64,000 nt of DNA from an uncultured Clostridia bacterium (GTDB lineage Bacteria > Bacillota > Clostridia > Christensenellales > CAG-138): the NCBI GenBank assembly GCA_946411635.1, contig CAMKES010000006.1, forward strand, positions 1 through 64,000. The letters are read 5' to 3'. Every line of letters starts with the position of its first letter. Position 1 is the first letter of the stretch. Position numbers and translations under genes: made by a program. Below are positions 54,985-62,807 of the stretch, one piece after another. The notes under the pieces are model-generated. The model did not search any database and was not told the origin of the DNA. It was given only the letters and a program-made list of their open reading frames with translations.

Positions 54985-55100
54985 AGGCTTCCCCTTGAGG
55001 GGAAGCTGGCAACGAAGTTGACTGATGAGGTGTTGCTTACTCGAATCTGACACCTCATCCGCCTCGTTCCTTGGCACCTTCCCCTCAAGGGGAAGGCCTT
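54985..55100. repeat. Palindromic repeat element (MITE/REP-like)
   Basis: A 116-bp imperfect palindrome. Each end carries a small hairpin, CTTCCCCTTGAGGGGAAG on the left and CTTCCCCTCAAGGGGAAG on the right. Further in are GATGAGGTG on the left and CACCTCATC on the right, in inverse orientation. No ORF of note. It lies in the 344-bp gene-free stretch between the GNAT gene and serA. The arrangement resembles short non-autonomous repeats spread through intergenic DNA of gut Clostridia, but copy number cannot be judged from one locus. Confidence 0.7.
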
Positions 55101-55163
55101 TGGATGCGTTTGAAAACCACCCTTTTCAGAATAGCGCTTCCCGCGGGGCGTTGTTCGCATCAA

Positions 55164-55192
55164 AAAAGGAGATGCTTTTCGCATCTCCTTTT
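55164..55192 (-). terminator. Terminator of serC-serA
   Basis: A 12-bp stem AAAAGGAGATGC / GCATCTCCTTTT with a 5-nt loop, followed by T residues on the minus strand. Confidence 0.85.
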
Positions 55193-55205
55193 GCGTTCAG
55201 ATCGA

Positions 55206-56126
55206 TTACAGATTGAACTGCTTGCTGATGAGATCCACGATCTCGGCGCCGATGCGCTTCTGCGCTTCGACGGTGGTCGCGCCGATGTGCGGCGTGCAGG
55301 AGACCATCGGATGGCTGTACAGCGCGTGGTTGTTGGCCGGTTCGACCGCCCAGACGTCCAGACCCGCCGCGCGGACCTTGCCGGATTCGAGCGCCGCAAG
55401 GAGCGCGTCCTCGTCGACGTTCGTGCCGCGGCTCGTGTTGATGATGACGACGCCGTCCTTCATCTTCGCGATCGTCTCTTCGTTGATCAGCGCGCCGCCG
55501 TTGACTGCCGGCGCATGGACGCTGACGAAGTCCGCCTGCGCGAGGAGTTCGTCCATCTCAACGTACGGGATGCCGAGTTCTTCTTCGATGCCCGGGATGT
55601 GGAAGATGTCGTACGCGACGACCTTCATGCCGATCGCCTTCGCCATCTTGCCGAGCGCCTGACCGATGCGGCCGAAGCCGACGATACCGAGCGTTTTGCC
55701 CTGCAGTTCGATGCCCTTCGCATAGGCTTTCTTTTCCCATTTGTCGTTGCGCATGGTGTAGCCCGCGATGGAAAGGAAGCGCGCGCACGCGAACATATGG
55801 CCCATTGCGAGCTCCGCGACCGACTGGGAGGAAGCGCGCGGGGTGTTCTTGACGATGAGGCCCTTGCTCTCCGCGTACTTGACGTCGATGTTGTCGACGC
55901 CGACGCCGCCGCGGATGATCATCTTGAGACGACCCGCCTCGACCGCCGCGTCGATGATCGGCTCGCGGACCTTCGTGGCCGAACGGACGACGATCACGTC
56001 GTAGTTTGCAAGTTCCTTCTTGAGGTCTTCCGGCTCATAGAACTGGGAAACGACCTCGCAGCCTTTTGCTTCGAGCGCGGCGATCGCGCTCTTGTCCATA
56101 CCGTCAGATGCCAGAATACGAATCAT
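55206..56126 (-). CDS. serA: D-3-phosphoglycerate dehydrogenase
   Basis: A 306-aa NAD-dependent dehydrogenase, first step of serine synthesis. NAD loop GFGRIGQALGKMAKAIGMKVVAYD (with Asp at the end of beta2) is present. The catalytic Arg is in IRGGVGVDNID, and the catalytic His in TPHIGATTVEAQ. It is the short form without an ACT domain, so no serine feedback site is visible. It follows serC by 11 nt. Confidence 0.93.
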   Translation of the reverse strand: MIRILASDGMDKSAIAALEAKGCEVVSQFYEPEDLKKELANYDVIVVRSATKVREPIIDAAVEAGRLKMIIRGGVGVDNIDVKYAESKGLIVKNTPRASSQSVAELAMGHMFACARFLSIAGYTMRNDKWEKKAYAKGIELQGKTLGIVGFGRIGQALGKMAKAIGMKVVAYDIFHIPGIEEELGIPYVEMDELLAQADFVSVHAPAVNGGALINEETIAKMKDGVVIINTSRGTNVDEDALLAALESGKVRAAGLDVWAVEPANNHALYSHPMVSCTPHIGATTVEAQKRIGAEIVDLISKQFNL

Positions 56127-56137
56127 GATTTTTCTCC

Positions 56138-57226
56138 TTATGCGTTTTCCGCTTCATACTTTTTGAGGAACTCGACCAGCGCTTCCACGCCCTCTTTCGG
56201 CATGGCGTTGTAGATGGAGGCGCGAAGACCGCCGACGCTCTTGTGACCCTTGAGGTTGTCGAAGCCCGCCGCCTTGGTCGCCGCAACGACCGCCGCGTCC
56301 TTGTCCTTGTCGCCGGTGACGAACGGAATGTTCATGAGGGAGCGGTCCTTCTTCACGACGGTGCCCTTGAACATCTTGGAGGAATCGAGGAAGTCGTACA
56401 TAACCTTCGCCTTGTCCTCGTTGCGCTTTGCCATCGCCTCGAGGCCGCCGTTCTTCAGCAGGTACTTGAAGACCTTGCCGCAGACGTAGATGGCCCAGCA
56501 GTTCGGCGTGTTGTACATGGAACCGTTGTTCGCATGCGTGTCGAAGCGCAGATAGACCGGGATCTTCGGATCGATGTCCTCACGGATGAGGTCTTCGCGG
56601 ATGATGACGATCGCCAGACCCGCGGGACCGACGTTCTTCTGGACGCCGCCGTAGATCAGGCCGTAGTCGGACACGTTGCAGGGCTTCGAAAGGAACATCG
56701 AGCTCTGGTCGGAAACGAGGATCTTGCCCTTGGTGTTCGGAAGCACCGGGTAGGTCGTGCCGTGGATCGTTTCGTTCTCGCAGATGTAAACGTAGTCCGC
56801 GTCGTCGTCGATCGGCAGGTCGGAGCAGTCCGGAATGTAGCTGTAGTTCTTGTCCTCGCTGGACGCGATGACGTTGACCTTGCCGTACTTCTTGGCTTCG
56901 GTCGCGGCCTTCTTGGACCAGTTGCCGGTTACGATGTAGTCGAACACGCCGTTCTTGCAGAGGTTCATCGGAATCATTGCGAACTCGAGCGTTGCGCCGC
57001 CCTGGATGAACAGGACCTTGTAGTTGTCCGGAATGCCCATCAGCGTGCGGAGATCCGCTTCCGCCTCGTCGATGATCTGCTGGAAGACCTTGCTGCGGTG
57101 CGACATCTCCATGACGCACATGCCGCTGCCCTTGTAGTTCAGCATTTCGTCACGGATCTCTTCGAGCACCTCGACCGGCATCGTGGCGGGACCTGCGGAG
57201 AAATTGTAAACGCGATCGTACTTCAT
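56138..57226 (-). CDS. serC: Phosphoserine aminotransferase
   Basis: A 362-aa class V aminotransferase converting 3-phosphohydroxypyruvate to phosphoserine. NFSAGPATMPVEVLEE at the N terminus, SDQSSMFLSKP and the PLP lysine in YGGVQKNVGPAGLA are diagnostic. Two ATGs are close together; the one at 57226 is 7 nt from AGGAG and is preferred over 57232. Operon serC-serA; serB is not present in the window. Confidence 0.95.
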   Translation of the reverse strand: MKYDRVYNFSAGPATMPVEVLEEIRDEMLNYKGSGMCVMEMSHRSKVFQQIIDEAEADLRTLMGIPDNYKVLFIQGGATLEFAMIPMNLCKNGVFDYIVTGNWSKKAATEAKKYGKVNVIASSEDKNYSYIPDCSDLPIDDDADYVYICENETIHGTTYPVLPNTKGKILVSDQSSMFLSKPCNVSDYGLIYGGVQKNVGPAGLAIVIIREDLIREDIDPKIPVYLRFDTHANNGSMYNTPNCWAIYVCGKVFKYLLKNGGLEAMAKRNEDKAKVMYDFLDSSKMFKGTVVKKDRSLMNIPFVTGDKDKDAAVVAATKAAGFDNLKGHKSVGGLRASIYNAMPKEGVEALVEFLKKYEAENA

Positions 57227-57277
57227 TTGCATACTCCTTTTTGATTCTTGGCAAAAATGCCATATTTTTACGATAGT

Positions 57278-57306
57278 ATTGTAGCCCATTCGCAAAAGAA
57301 AAGCAA
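57278..57306 (-). promoter_or_regulatory. Promoter of serC-serA
   Basis: Minus-strand -35 TTGCTT (57301-57306), 17-bp spacer, -10 TACAAT (57278-57283), leader about 45 nt. The -35 overlaps the terminator hairpin at 57299-57325. Confidence 0.75.
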
Positions 57307-57325
57307 CCGGAACACGGCTGCTTTT
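57299..57325 (-). terminator. Terminator of the TfoX-like gene
   Basis: Arms AAAAGCAACCG / CGGCTGCTTTT (one mismatch) with T-rich sequence on the minus strand. It overlaps the serC -35. Confidence 0.65.
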
Positions 57326-57404
57326 CCGAATATATTTTTTCTTGCCGGGCCGCGCGCGATCGGGGTTTTCCCTCGTCGCCCGGATATCGTCCGCGCGGTC
57401 CTTC

Positions 57405-57719
57405 TCACTTCTTCGGCTTCGGCGCGGGCAGTTCGTCGTACATCGTTTCGAGCAGACCGGTCAGAAACGCCTTGTTCTCCACGTTATCGACCAGCAGCAT
57501 TTCCTTCGCGCCCTCGTAGGGAATCTCCCGGAGCGCGTCCGGCATCAGCGCTGCCGCGGCCTTCGTCCGCTTGACCAGAAACCGGTCGTCGTAGATCCCG
57601 CCGAACACCCTGCCGCGGTAATAAAGCACGTACTCGCCCATCATCGGCCGGAACGAGACCTCCCCCGCTTCGGAGAGCTGTTCCAGGATAAAGTTCAGAT
57701 ATTCCCTGTCGGAAGCCAT
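57405..57719 (-). CDS. TfoX/Sxy N-terminal domain protein
   Basis: A 104-aa protein with the TfoX_N signature VSFRPMMGEYVLYYRGRVFG and FLVKRTKAA. GGGAGG lies 7 nt before the ATG. In gamma-proteobacteria TfoX controls competence; single-domain forms in Firmicutes have no assigned role. It is 47 nt after the EamA transporter gene. Confidence 0.88.
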   Translation of the reverse strand: MASDREYLNFILEQLSEAGEVSFRPMMGEYVLYYRGRVFGGIYDDRFLVKRTKAAAALMPDALREIPYEGAKEMLLVDNVENKAFLTGLLETMYDELPAPKPKK

Positions 57720-57766
57720 TCGGTTCCTCCCTTAAATAACCGCCGAAGGATCGACGGCAGAATGCG

Positions 57767-58756
57767 TTATGCATCGAAAACGCCGAGGATCACAATGCCG
57801 GCAACGGCAAGCGCGATTGAGGCGTAGTGCTTCCACGACAGCTTTTCCTTCAGGAAAATGCGGCTCCAGAGAACCGACACCGCGCAGTATGCGGAAATGA
57901 TCGCCGCCGCAAATCCGACGTGCGCCGTGTCGCCGATGGCGTACACGTACGCAAGCTGTCCGGCGGTTTCAAACACGCCGCCGATCAACTTTTCGCCGTC
58001 GCACCGAATGCGGAGATCCCAAAGCTTTTCCGGATCGGACTCAAGCTTCAGAATGTGCAGCCGTTCCCGCTTGACGGCAAGCACGTAGATTGCCGCAACG
58101 ACGCCGACCGCCAGCCACGTCAGCTCATACGCGACGTTTGCAACGCCCTCCTCGAGCACGTTCGGAAAAACGGCGTCCAAAAACGTTCCGGTCGCTTCCT
58201 CACGGAGCAGCACGGAGTCGACGAACGTACCGGATGCATCGATCAGGCAGTACAGGATCGGGAACAGCAGCGCGATCCAGCTCTTGTCATACTTGACCTT
58301 GCTGTTCCGCTGCCGCATTTCGCGCGCCATATCGCTTTCGGTCAGCTCCGACGCGCCGAGCGCGACGACGCCGAGCGCAACGCACGCGACGCCGATCCAC
58401 TGCCACGTGTTCGGCATCTCCTGCAGAAAGATGAAACACAGGATCGCGGCGATCGCGCCGGACGAATTGCAGATCGGCGACGAAACGGACAGCTCGATAT
58501 AGCGAAGTCCCACATAACCGAGGATCATGGAAAGCACGTAAAGCGCGCTTGCGGGCATATAGGTCCAGATATCCTGCCAGGTGATCGTGACGCTGCCGCT
58601 CAGCAGTTCATATCCGGCGTGCACACCCATGACGAGTCCGACCGCCATTGCCATTTTCCAATGACTCAGTTTATCGTCCTTTCTCGATCCGATCTTGGAA
58701 AACAGATCGGAGCCGCTCCAGCAAAGCAGCGCGACGATTGACAGTAAAAACCACAT
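57767..58756 (-). CDS. EamA/DMT-family transporter
   Basis: A 329-aa membrane protein with about ten helices in two repeats. A hydrophilic segment (about 139-162) separates them, and a 20-residue polar insert (about 229-250) follows helix 7. VGLRYIELSVSSPICNSSGA and AAIISAYCAVSVLWSRIFLKEKLSW are EamA features. Transport substrate unknown. It sits between ricT and the TfoX-like gene. Confidence 0.85.
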   Translation of the reverse strand: MWFLLSIVALLCWSGSDLFSKIGSRKDDKLSHWKMAMAVGLVMGVHAGYELLSGSVTITWQDIWTYMPASALYVLSMILGYVGLRYIELSVSSPICNSSGAIAAILCFIFLQEMPNTWQWIGVACVALGVVALGASELTESDMAREMRQRNSKVKYDKSWIALLFPILYCLIDASGTFVDSVLLREEATGTFLDAVFPNVLEEGVANVAYELTWLAVGVVAAIYVLAVKRERLHILKLESDPEKLWDLRIRCDGEKLIGGVFETAGQLAYVYAIGDTAHVGFAAAIISAYCAVSVLWSRIFLKEKLSWKHYASIALAVAGIVILGVFDA

Positions 58757-58784
58757 ATTTCCTTATCCTTTTCCCTCAGTAAAC

Positions 58785-58805
58785 CGGCTCCCTGTACGGG
58801 AGCCG
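58785..58805. terminator. Hairpin between ricT and the EamA transporter
   Basis: A perfect 8-bp stem CGGCTCCC / GGGAGCCG with a 5-nt loop, without a T-tract on either side. May weaken read-through or act as an mRNA end after processing. Confidence 0.45.
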
Positions 58806-58812
58806 CATCCGA

Positions 58813-60027
58813 TCATTCGTTCTTTGTCTGCACCGTCTGACCGTTGTTCGGTCTTCTGTGTCTCGGACGGCGGCGACGGCCGTCCTCTTTTTTCTGTTCG
58901 GGCTTCTGTGCCTCGGACGCCGCCGGACGGTCCTTTCGCGGATTCGGCTGCGCGGACTGCATCTGCGCGGGCTTGTCGTTCTGCGCGGACTGCTTCTGCG
59001 CAGGCTTGTCGTTCTGCGCGGACTGCTTCTGCACGGGCTTGTCGTTCTGCCGGGCAGGCTTGTCCGCCGGTTTCTGCGCGCCGTTCTGCGGCTTCACGGA
59101 CGGTCTGCCGTTTCTGCGCGCGTTGTTGCCCGCTTCCCTGCGGAACTGCGCGTTCGCATCCTTTTCTTTCGACGCTTCCGCCTTCCTTGCCTCCAGCGCT
59201 TCCTCGGGCAGCGGTTCGCCCGGCTGCGAAAGATGCGTGTACGGATACTCGCGCACGTCGATCGAGCCGTCGTCCATCGTGAGCCGCACCTTGGTGCGCT
59301 CGGTGATCGCGTTGTTCTCCACAACGACGCCGACGCCGTCGACGGTGTTGACCTCTTTGCCCGGCTTCGGCATCTGACTGCGGATCGATTCGTACGCGCT
59401 CTGCTCATACTGCAGGCAGCACATCAGCCTGCCGCACAGTCCCGAGATCTTCGTCGGGCTCAGCGACAGGTTCTGCTCCTTCGCCATCTTGATCGAGACG
59501 GGACGGAAATCGTCCAGGAACGCCTTGCAGCACACGAGCCGCCCGCACGGACCGAGTCCGCCGAGCATCTTCGCCTCGTCGCGCACGCCGATCTGCCGCA
59601 GCTCGATCCGCGTTTTCAGCGCGTACGCAAGATCCTTGACGAGCTCGCGGAAGTCCACGCGTTCGTCCGCCGTGAAATAGAACACGACCTTGCTGCCGTT
59701 GAACGTGTATTCCACGTCGACGAGCTTCATATCCAGTCCGTGCGCTTCGATCTTTTCGAGGCAGATCGCAAACGCGTCGTTTTCCTTCGCCGCATACTGC
59801 GCGCGCAGACGCTTGTCCTCGTCCGTCGCAATGCGCACGACGGGCTTTAAGGGCGCGACGATCTCGCTCTCCTCGACCTCTTTCGGGTCTTCGGGCACGT
59901 CGCCGAACTCCATGCCCCGCGCCGTCTCCACGATCACGCCGTCGCCCGCTTTTACGGGCAGATCGAGCGGATCGAAATAGTAGATCCGGTTTCCGGTTTT
60001 GAATTTTACTCCGATTACTTTGACCAT
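58813..60027 (-). CDS. ricT: RicT/YaaT, PSP1-domain protein
   Basis: A 404-aa protein of the stage 0 sporulation / RNA-maturation Y-complex family. The PSP1 C-terminal domain is present at about 1-270, with GGLGPCGRLVCCKAFL and SGLCGRLMCCLQYEQ supplying the conserved Cys pairs that bind Fe-S in the Bacillus complex. The tail (about 275-404) is low-complexity and basic. It contains three copies of an 11-residue QNDKPAQKQSA unit and ends in an RRRRPRHRR patch. It follows holB by 8 nt, as in B. subtilis, where yaaT follows holB. Partners RicA and RicF are not in the window. Confidence 0.92.
   Translation of the reverse strand: MVKVIGVKFKTGNRIYYFDPLDLPVKAGDGVIVETARGMEFGDVPEDPKEVEESEIVAPLKPVVRIATDEDKRLRAQYAAKENDAFAICLEKIEAHGLDMKLVDVEYTFNGSKVVFYFTADERVDFRELVKDLAYALKTRIELRQIGVRDEAKMLGGLGPCGRLVCCKAFLDDFRPVSIKMAKEQNLSLSPTKISGLCGRLMCCLQYEQSAYESIRSQMPKPGKEVNTVDGVGVVVENNAITERTKVRLTMDDGSIDVREYPYTHLSQPGEPLPEEALEARKAEASKEKDANAQFRREAGNNARRNGRPSVKPQNGAQKPADKPARQNDKPVQKQSAQNDKPAQKQSAQNDKPAQMQSAQPNPRKDRPAASEAQKPEQKKEDGRRRRPRHRRPNNGQTVQTKNE
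58948..59046 (-). repeat. 33-nt tandem repeat in the RicT tail
   Basis: Three copies of 33 nt (58948-58980, 58981-59013, 59014-59046) with only a few differences encode the QNDKPAQKQSA units. Confidence 0.85.
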
Positions 60028-60035
60028 AGTTCCCC

Positions 60036-60968
60036 TTACGGCAGTTTTGCCAGGATCCAGTCGACGGTCATCGAAGGATTCGCTTTATAGAACAGCATCT
60101 CCTTCGCGTCCGCCGCAATCTGTATCATACCTTGAATTTGTGCGATTGTAAAGGCGGAAACGAAATTCTTTTCCGTCTCGTAAAAATCCGTGTTGCAGAT
60201 CTCGCTTGATCCGCTCTGAAGCCGCAGCACGTCGGTCAGCACCGAGAGCAGCACGTCCAGAAACGCGTCGACGCGCGCCGTGCCGACCTTTTTCGTCTTT
60301 TTCAAAGCGCCGTCCTCCGTTTCCTCCTCCGCCGTTTCGGTGCAGAGCGCCGCCAGCGCGGCGTACGGCTTCGCGCGCTTCAAAAGGCCTTTCACGCAGT
60401 CGAGCGCGCCGCTGCGGAACGCCTGATACGACTCGTCGAGAAACGCTTCCGCGCGCCCGTACACGCCGTCCGAAAGCTTTGCCGCAAGCGTCGCCTTCGA
60501 CCGTTCGACGCCGTTCTGCATCAGCCGGTCGCGGATCGTTTCCCACGGCTCGGTCTCCGCTCGCAGCACCATGCATCGCGACAGGATCGTCGGACGGAGT
60601 CCGGATTCCGAGCCGGTCAGAAGCAGCAGCGTGTCGCTCGGCGGCTCCTCGAGCGTTTTCAGAAGCACGTCCTGCGCGCCCTCGCTCATCGTATGCGCGT
60701 CGGCGAACAGGATGCAGTGCCGTCCGCGCTCGTACGCCTGTGAATTGAGCACCGCAAGCGCGTCGCGCACCGCCTTGACCTGATAATCCGTCGGCTCCAT
60801 ATAGAACGGGCAGCCGGAAAGCGCGTCCGCGGAATCGCTGTGCAGCAAATACCGCGCGGCGGCGCGGCGGGCCAGCGCAAGCTGTCCGCTCTCCTTCGGC
60901 CCCGCAAACAGGATCGCGTGCGGGACGTCGCCGGATTCGATCCGCTTCATCCAATCATTCCGCTGCAT
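60036..60968 (-). CDS. holB: DNA polymerase III subunit delta'
   Basis: A 310-aa clamp-loader subunit. The N-terminal region HAILFAGPKESGQLALARR has the degenerate P-loop of delta', and ILFADAHTMSEGAQDVLLKTLEEPP is the conserved box VII-like region. LLLTGSESGLRPTILSRC holds the SRC motif. The zinc-binding cysteines of E. coli delta' are not evident. It overlaps the upstream hypothetical gene by 14 bp and precedes ricT. Confidence 0.88.
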   Translation of the reverse strand: MQRNDWMKRIESGDVPHAILFAGPKESGQLALARRAAARYLLHSDSADALSGCPFYMEPTDYQVKAVRDALAVLNSQAYERGRHCILFADAHTMSEGAQDVLLKTLEEPPSDTLLLLTGSESGLRPTILSRCMVLRAETEPWETIRDRLMQNGVERSKATLAAKLSDGVYGRAEAFLDESYQAFRSGALDCVKGLLKRAKPYAALAALCTETAEEETEDGALKKTKKVGTARVDAFLDVLLSVLTDVLRLQSGSSEICNTDFYETEKNFVSAFTIAQIQGMIQIAADAKEMLFYKANPSMTVDWILAKLP

Positions 60969-61461
60969 GCACGGCCTCCGTAAGCTTCGTTTTCAGCGCG
61001 TCCGACGCGTTCAGGCACACGACGAATTGCTGTCCCTCCCGCGTGAACCAGACCGCGGTCGTCTGCTCGCGCGCGCCGCGGAACGCGCGGATCTCCGGCT
61101 TTGCGTCGGTCTTTTCGAACGGTCCGACCTTCGTCACCGCGTCGAGCGGCACGCTGACGAGCGGTTTCTGCTTCGCGCCGACCGCCTGCAAAACGCGCAG
61201 CTCCGTGTCGTACAGCTCGTAAACGTAATCGACCAGCCGCACGCGGTAGATCGCGTACCCCGTTCCGAGCAGCAGCGCGTACAGACCGATCTGGACGTAC
61301 AGCGTGTTAATGGAAAGCCTGTTCGCAAGGACACGCGAAAGAAAGATCACGCCGAACGCGCCGAGCAGCAGCAAAACGTACAGCGCGCCATCCGAACGGA
61401 TATATCTCCGTTTCGGTTCGACGCGCTCCGTATGCACCATGTGCGGCATGCTTCGTTCCAT
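60955..61461 (-). CDS. Conserved hypothetical membrane protein
   Basis: A protein of about 168 aa with two TM helices (about 26-45 and 51-71) and a C-terminal soluble domain (about 75-168). It is transcribed with and overlaps holB. Nothing in it points to a function. The start is uncertain: ATGs at 61461, 61449 and 61440 are all in frame and none has a good ribosome site. The promoter at 61468-61496 would begin transcription at about the first of them. Confidence 0.65.
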   Translation of the reverse strand: MERSMPHMVHTERVEPKRRYIRSDGALYVLLLLGAFGVIFLSRVLANRLSINTLYVQIGLYALLLGTGYAIYRVRLVDYVYELYDTELRVLQAVGAKQKPLVSVPLDAVTKVGPFEKTDAKPEIRAFRGAREQTTAVWFTREGQQFVVCLNASDALKTKLTEAVHAAE

Positions 61462-61467
61462 GCGGCT

Positions 61468-61496
61468 ATTGTACAACAAAAAACCGGCTTCGTCAA
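61468..61496 (-). promoter_or_regulatory. Promoter of the hypothetical-holB-ricT cluster
   Basis: Minus-strand -35 TTGACG (61491-61496), 17-bp spacer, -10 TACAAT (61468-61473). Only 6 nt separate the -10 from the first ATG. Confidence 0.75.
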
Positions 61497-61576
61497 TCAA
61501 ACCGTAAAATAGTGAGAAATCACGAGAATTTCATAGATATTTTATTCTATTTCTTTATAAATATAAATAATCGCCT

Positions 61577-61605
61577 TTGCGAAAAGGAGGGCGTACTGTT
61601 ATGAT
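61577..61605 (+). promoter_or_regulatory. Promoter of tRNA-Asn
   Basis: -35 TTGCGA (61577-61582), 17-bp spacer, -10 TATGAT (61600-61605), 14 nt before the tRNA 5' end. Confidence 0.75.
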
Positions 61606-61619
61606 AACGCTTGCAACAT

Positions 61620-61694
<75 letters not shown>

Positions 61695-61695
61695 C

Positions 61696-61738
61696 GTCGC
61701 CGCGAACGTCGAATCGTTCGCGGCGACATTTCTCTTTT
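61696..61738 (+). terminator. Terminator of tRNA-Asn
   Basis: A 13-bp perfect stem GTCGCCGCGAACG / CGTTCGCGGCGAC (61696-61727) with a 6-nt loop, followed by ATTTCTCTTTTT. Confidence 0.9.
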
Positions 61739-61891
61739 TGGAGGAAATGTCACCGCTCACCCTCTCCGTTGCGGCTCTTTTCCGCAAAAGGTCACGCTCG
61801 GATTTTCTGCTCACTTGTAAACGCGTTCGCGACGAAAATCTGTCGCTACCAACCTTTTGCGGGCAAGTCCGTTATCAACACTCGTACCATC

Positions 61892-61963
61892 AAAGGAACC
61901 TCTTTTGTCTGCCAAGGCAAAACAGGTTCCTTTGTTGTTTTATGAGGATGAATATAGTATAAT
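61892..61963 (+). repeat. Hairpin-promoter module, copy 1
   Basis: A terminator-like hairpin (outer arms AAAGGAACCT / AGGTTCCTTT, loop region with TCTGCCAAGG) is followed by TTTGTTGTTTT and a promoter (-35 TTGTTT 61935-61940, -10 TATAAT 61958-61963). The same arrangement and much of the same sequence recur at 62833-62904. The 150 bp between the tRNA terminator and this module holds no convincing gene. Confidence 0.7.
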
Positions 61964-61997
61964 TATCTCAATAAACCGAAATCGTTGAGGGAAGTGT

Positions 61998-62522
61998 ATG
62001 GTAGAGCTTATAAAAAGATGTCCCGAATACGTGGCAGGGTACAAAGAGTATTGCCGGGAATTGTATGATAACCATGTCGCCTATTTCCGGCCCACAGATC
62101 CTGAGTTTATTGATGACGAATGGTTTTTTCGTACCAAATCATGGTATGACAGAAAAGAACAGGGACTTATTGAAGGTCAGCCTGTCAGTTTTCACTATTG
62201 GGCAATCGACAACGGAAAATTCATCGGAGAATTCCAACTCCGAACCGAATTTCCCGAAAAGGTAATGCTGGAGATCGGAAGCATCGGTTATGCGGTCAGA
62301 GTCTCGGAACAAGGAAAAGGATACGGCAAAGAGATCCTTCGCCTTGGGTTGGAGCTTGCAAAGCAGCACGGCATGGAAAAAGTGCTGCTGACAATCAATG
62401 ATGAAAACAAAGCTTCCATTCATATATGTGAAATGATGGGTGGTCTCTGGGAAGACACCATAAAAGCATATAACGATGCAGAAGGTCATCATTTGCTGAG
62501 GCGATATTGGATAGCCCTTTGA
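61998..62522 (+). CDS. GNAT family N-acetyltransferase
   Basis: A 174-aa acetyltransferase. The acetyl-CoA loop is SEQGKGYGKEILRL and the C-terminal motif NDENKASIHICEMMGG, both classical. AT-richer than the conserved core of the window, with its own promoter and terminator. ATG 61998 has GAGGGAAG about 5 nt upstream. Possibly acquired; substrate unknown. Confidence 0.9.
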   Translation: MVELIKRCPEYVAGYKEYCRELYDNHVAYFRPTDPEFIDDEWFFRTKSWYDRKEQGLIEGQPVSFHYWAIDNGKFIGEFQLRTEFPEKVMLEIGSIGYAVRVSEQGKGYGKEILRLGLELAKQHGMEKVLLTINDENKASIHICEMMGGLWEDTIKAYNDAEGHHLLRRYWIAL

Positions 62523-62618
62523 TCGTCACATTCCCGTTTATCGAACTCTGCGTTGGTACACTTTTCGGCATCCTTTCTGCGGTTTGGCATCCTTTTACGC
62601 GGTCTTTCACAAACAAAG

Positions 62619-62647
62619 AAGCCATCCATCCGGATGGCTTTTTTGTT
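62619..62647 (+). terminator. Terminator downstream of GNAT
   Basis: Stem GCCATCC / GGATGGC (62621-62638) followed by TTTTTTGTTT. Confidence 0.85.
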
Positions 62648-62674
62648 TCTCCTGCATGCGGACTTACAGCCCGA

Positions 62675-62698
62675 GGTTAACAGCCGCGGCTGTTATCC
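62675..62698. repeat. Palindrome matching the tRNA-Asn anticodon arm
   Basis: GGTTAACAGCCG directly joined to CGGCTGTTATCC. The left half is the exact reverse complement of 12 nt of the tRNA-Asn anticodon arm (61648-61659); the right half is the same sequence in direct orientation with one change. Confidence 0.55.
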
Positions 62699-62748
62699 GG
62701 CGCGGAGCCGGGCGCCCGCGGTGCGGGATGCAGCGAGGCGGAAGCGCG

Positions 62749-62800
62749 GGTGAAACAGGGAGAAAAGCGCAGAGTGCGCGGTTTTCGACCATGTTTCACC
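62749..62800. other. 52-nt long hairpin in a gene-free GC-rich stretch
   Basis: Outer arms GGTGAAACA / TGTTTCACC (9 bp perfect), then GG/CC, and inner arms GAAAAGCGC / GCGCggTTTTC around an AGAGT loop. It lies in the 417-bp gap between the GNAT and phosphotransferase genes. It could be a small structured RNA, a mobile-element end or a recombination site. No ORF overlaps it convincingly. Confidence 0.45.
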
Positions 62801-62807
62801 ATGGGAC

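Noticed and set aside
58948..59046. CRISPR-like repeats
   Set aside because: The repeats are directly abutting coding repeats in frame in ricT, without spacers.
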